A DNA stretch of 64,000 bases, from the NCBI GenBank assembly GCA_963921425.1, contig OY992836.1, forward strand, positions 5,719,825-5,783,824, written 5' to 3'. This DNA is from Dryas octopetala. Its lineage: Eukaryota; Streptophyta; Magnoliopsida; Rosales; Rosaceae. Below, piece after piece: positions 60,143 to 64,000 of this stretch; the stretch's first letter is position 1, and each line of letters starts with the position of its first letter. A program made the translations under genes and the position numbers. The notes beneath the pieces are model-generated. The model was not told the DNA's origin. It was given only the letters and a program-made list of their open reading frames with translations, and did no database searches.

Positions 60143-62803
60143 GGCGCAATCAACTTGCTTTTTGCTGTATACAAAAAGGAATTTAAGGCAATGGGTGGAT
60201 ATTTGACTAATGGAAGCAAGGTATTTAAGTAACTGCGTTGTAGGGTAGTCAATAAATTGCATTTGGTTTAGATAAAAGGATTGAAAGCAAAGCTCAAAGA
60301 GGTTCTTCGTGAGAGGTCTGATGCTTTTAACTCTGACAATCCCGAAGAAGACAAGGTCTGATTACTTGTGTATTGCTGACTTTTATTATGTGTAGGTGAT
60401 ATCTTGTATTTGGTATTGCTATAAATGTTGATGCTATGAAAGAGTTTTTAGATATTATGAAGCATTTTTATGGTGCTCTTCTATCTTGCAACCACATTAA
60501 GTTATGTAGATGCAAGTATCACTTGTGGATAAGGTTTTTTATGCATATCGCAAGTGATGCTTTTATTTCAAATGTTCAAAAGTAAATGATGAAAGGGACA
60601 CCCATGGAATGTTCACTGTCTCAATGTTTATGTCTTGTCTTAGGTAAATTTGAATAATAAAATTTTAAAACAGTTGTTCATTTTTTGTCTTTTGGTCTTG
60701 CTGCATGGCCTTGCTTATCTATATAATATATGCTCACTGAAAGCAAATGATATTGTTTTATGATAGTAATAATTCCAACCTTATTACGGCAATTTCAAAA
60801 ACTATTCAGTTGCATCATACCGGTTAAGTTGATGATAGGATATGTATGGCTTGTACTATAGCTGTTTGTCCACCTTGTATCCCTTTGTCTATTTATTACT
60901 TCATGATGTTATATTTCATTTTCTTTTGAATCCTAAAAGGTTGGAGTTTTGTCAAAATATAGAATGTATTGATATTTGCTTATTTACTGGTTGTTTTTAT
61001 ATCTTATATTATTAGGTTAAATTGGGAGTACCTGGATGGAAAGATAGATACTATGAAGAAAAGTTTTCTGCCAAAACTCCTGAAGAACGTGAAGCAATTC
61101 GAAAAGATGTTGTATGTAAATGAGTTCTAGTACTGTCATTGTCAAATGTTAATTGTATAACCATTTTTAGTTTGTCTTATATTTTGTGCTTATTGGGTAG
61201 GTTTTGCGATACACAGAAGGTCTGTGTTGGGTAATGCACTATTATTATGAAGGGGTTTGTTCATGGCAGTGGTGGGTATTTTGCTTCACCCTCTTCTATC
61301 GTTTTGCATGTATTTATAATAGCTCAAGTTTCCAATTTCCACTATAATGTTAATTTTTTTTAGGATTGGGATTTATTACTTAATGATATTGAGGATGTAA
61401 TTGATCTCACGATGTTGTAATTGATCTCCACCTCATTGGGGCTATGATGTATCCTTTGCTATTGTAGCATTTTGTTGTGACTGTAATGGTGAATTGGGTG
61501 AGGTTGTTAGTGCTGTATAAGGATTGGTATAGGGACAAGCAGGGTTGCATTATGTACAATTATTAAAAAAAGACGAAAGTTAAGCATATTGAGATAATGG
61601 ATACATAAAAGGGATTTTGCTCTATCAATTAAAGCAGTGGTCAGAAACGAAGTTCTATTGTATGATAAGCCAATGGATTGAGTTTGATAATTTCTATCTT
61701 AAGAGTTAAGTCACTTTAAATGTAAGCTATTGTGGCTTTGTATAACGTACAGGAATGCATTAGGACCTAGGTGTGGTTAGAATCATCATATTACTTAGAG
61801 TTGGATTCTGAGGAGAAGTTATCTAGTTTTGCATTGGATGATTGATTTAGATAAAAGGAAATTCATTCTCTTCCCCATGCATCATCAATGCCGTTTGTCC
61901 AATATGTTTACCGTGCTGCTGAATATCTTTTTCGTATTTTTCTCTAGGTTCTACCCCTATCATTATGCACCCTTTGCTTCTGATCTCAAGGACCTCAGTC
62001 AGCTAAATATAAGTTTTGATTTGGGCACTCCTTTTAAACCATTCAATCAGCTGTTGGGGGTTTTTCCTGCTGCAAGGTATGCTGTTGATATTTTCTTCTA
62101 TGTTGGAAATTTTTCAACTAGCAAGGTACTAATGATTATACATGTGCAGTTCCCATGCCCTTCCTGAGCAATATAGGAAGTTGATGACTGATCCCAACTC
62201 ACCTATTATTGATTTTTACCCTACTGGTATACTTTCTGGGTAAGATTGGTGTTCTAGATCTTAATTCTTTTTTACTTGCTTAGTAAGATGCTATTCTGAA
62301 CCTTTGTTTTGTATCAGAGTTTGAAGTGGATATGAATGGGAAACGTTATGCATGGCAGGTGTGTTCTCTTTGAATCCATATTGTACATGTATTTTTTTTT
62401 CCTGGTCATTTTTTTGGGATGACTCTCTAGTGGAGTTCTTGACATCTTATTGCTGTTCTTAAGGGTATTGCAAAACTGCCTTTTATTGATGAAGTCCGTC
62501 TTTTTGCCGAGGTTGAGAAACTCGAACATACATTGACGGTATGGAATCTTTTTTGAGTTTGCACTACCGGCATACTTCTCTAATTTCGTATTTTTATTCT
62601 CAGAATGGTTTTTATTTTAATTCCACCTTCATTTCCGGGGTGCAGGAAGAGGAGACCCGGAGAAACAGTGAGATGTTTGAGATGCTTTTTGTTACATCAT
62701 CTCATCCTCTCTCTGTATGCATATATTCCCTTTATAATCGCTGCAAACAGTTGACAGACAAAGAGCGGGTTGAAGTTAAGGAACAAATTGATCCCAAGTA
62801 CAG
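60143..62803 (+). pseudogene. Fragment of an XRN2/XRN3-type 5'-3' exoribonuclease, central exons only
   Basis: Nine exons with good splice sites: 60143-60220, 60272-60355, 61016-61111, 61201-61271, 61948-62076, 62150-62226, 62318-62358, 62464-62538 and 62646-62803. They encode GAINLLFAVYKKEF.., LKAKLKEVLRERSDAFNS.., [56 protein letters not shown].., [41 protein letters not shown].. and EEETRRNSEMFEMLFV... This is the helical middle domain of nuclear XRN proteins, which degrade uncapped RNA. All nine exons are open and in phase. The N-terminal catalytic half is missing, and about 100 residues expected between exons 1 and 2 are missing too. No further XRN exon was recognised downstream, up to the window end. 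It is therefore a partial copy, probably not an active nuclease, although it could be transcribed. Confidence 0.85.
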
Positions 62804-64000
62804 GTTTGTGCAATAAAGTTATATTTACTATTTTCCAGTGAAGCAGTCGTTATATGGTATGTTCCATCCAAAAATGTTACTATAGTTTGCTATTTAGGAA
62901 CTAGAGCTCTTAAAGTTTGACATGGGTAGTAAATGCTACTGCTATTTACTTTGCATCTTGGTGCAGCTATGTTCAACACCTGAGCTCTACTCCTAGCAGC
63001 TATCTAGTATTGACTGCTTGGTCCTCTTGATTGGGCAAAGATCATGATATTAGATAATATGGCCACTGTTACAAATAGGTGGTTTGGCAGATGCAAATTG
63101 ATTTACTGATTTTACTGTTGAGAACAGGATCATGCTCTATTTAGGAACACTTGGTTTAAATATTAATATTTCTGCAATTTTCCTGATAAATCTAGTGGTC
63201 TAGCCAAAAGTTTGTTATATTTATAAGGAGATCATTTTCTCTGGCAGATGTTTTGTACCGTCTGCTACATGAACAGAAAGTTTAATTTCTGTTCTTTTTT
63301 TTTTTCTTTTCTTATTAACTATATATTTAAGAACTGTTTGGACTATTTTCTGATTTTATTTATAAATGGGTATTCGAATCTTGAGAAAGAAGTTAATGTA
63401 TTGTTGCAATTTATAATGCTTTAATTTGTTTTGTGGCTGAAAGCTTGGAAATGTAGTTGAAAGCTTGGAATAAAAGGAAAACAAATTGTGGCTGAAAGCT
63501 TGGAATAAAAGGAAAACAATTTTGATGATCACTTGTGTTAATATATTAGAGCTTGATTCTGGATATAGGCCCCTATTTTATCTTGTGGATGCTAACTATA
63601 TATATATATATATATATATATGCTTGCTACTGGATGTTGAAACCTGACAGGGGCATATTCTTCTCTTGCATGCCTATGTTTTTCAATATATCTACTTAGG
63701 GGCAGAGACGGATCCAGGATTCCCAACTTGGGGGGTCATGTTAGGTGGAGCTTAGTGCCGCGAAGCGGCGGCAAAATTTTTTAAGGACCGGGCAGGTGAC
63801 CGACTTCGGTGGTGGATCTGTGTGGTGTGGGTTTTGGGAAATTTAATTAAGAAAGAGAATGAGAGTGACTGAGTGAGGGGCACACTGCACACACACACAC
63901 AAGTTAGTAAATTCTGGAGATTTTTTTGTCTTGAAAAAATTCTCAAAAATATTGAGCAGGTGAGGCGTTGAGACCATTTGGCCATTTTGTTTTTTTCTTA
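62804..64000. other. Flank after the exoribonuclease fragment, no gene recognised
   Basis: Contains a tandem repeat around AAAGCTTGGAATAAAAGGAA (about 63433-63525, unit about 33 bp), a TA microsatellite at about 63597-63620, and from about 63700 a text GGGGCAGAGACGGATCCAGG that resembles ends of hAT-like plant elements. Only the latter's start would be inside the window. Confidence 0.4.

Overview
The window is nuclear DNA of a flowering plant, most likely a eudicot. The evidence is AT-rich intergenic DNA, spliced genes with GT-AG introns, an AT-rich landscape with many plant-type transposons (PIF/Harbinger, MULE-like MITEs, CACTA/EnSpm, an L1-type LINE, a Ty3/gypsy chromovirus), and plant-specific families such as WAT1/UMAMIT transporters. 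The species cannot be named from the sequence alone.

Layout. 1-0.98 kb holds no recognised gene. 0.98-5.9 kb is a decayed PIF/Harbinger element: a Myb/SANT ORF1 remnant, a transposase lacking its catalytic centre, and a 323-bp MULE-type MITE nested between them. 6-9 kb is intergenic. 9.15-11.56 kb is a two-exon host gene for a 225-residue acidic protein with an N-terminal MGGC lipidation signal. 11.6-16.5 kb is non-coding, with decayed repeats and one exon-sized pseudogene fragment of the G-protein beta subunit (AGB1 type). 16.9-25.05 kb is a broken Ty3/gypsy chromovirus on the minus strand whose LTR was hit by a 5'-truncated LINE flanked by a 17-bp target duplication.

26.2-58.9 kb is the main feature: three tandem minus-strand WAT1-related (EamA, nodulin MtN21/UMAMIT) transporter genes, A (26221-39212), B (42255-48348) and C (51393-57486). 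Each has 7 exons and an apparently open 358-codon reading frame. Gene A carries an 8.1-kb CACTA element in intron 3. B and C instead share a 1.27-kb palindromic MULE-like foldback in the same intron. The sequence shows two duplication steps: an older one whose left breakpoint lies 20 bp beyond the stop codon, and a very recent 9.14-kb one. In the recent one, gene B is a hybrid with its 5' part from the A type and its 3' part from the C type, and the crossover lies inside coding exon 3.

58.95-64 kb starts with a CACTA-like terminus followed by nine clean exons encoding only the central part of an XRN2/XRN3-type 5'-3' exoribonuclease. This looks like a captured or truncated gene fragment. The likely working host genes are the lipidated acidic protein gene and the three transporters; most of the rest is transposon-derived.
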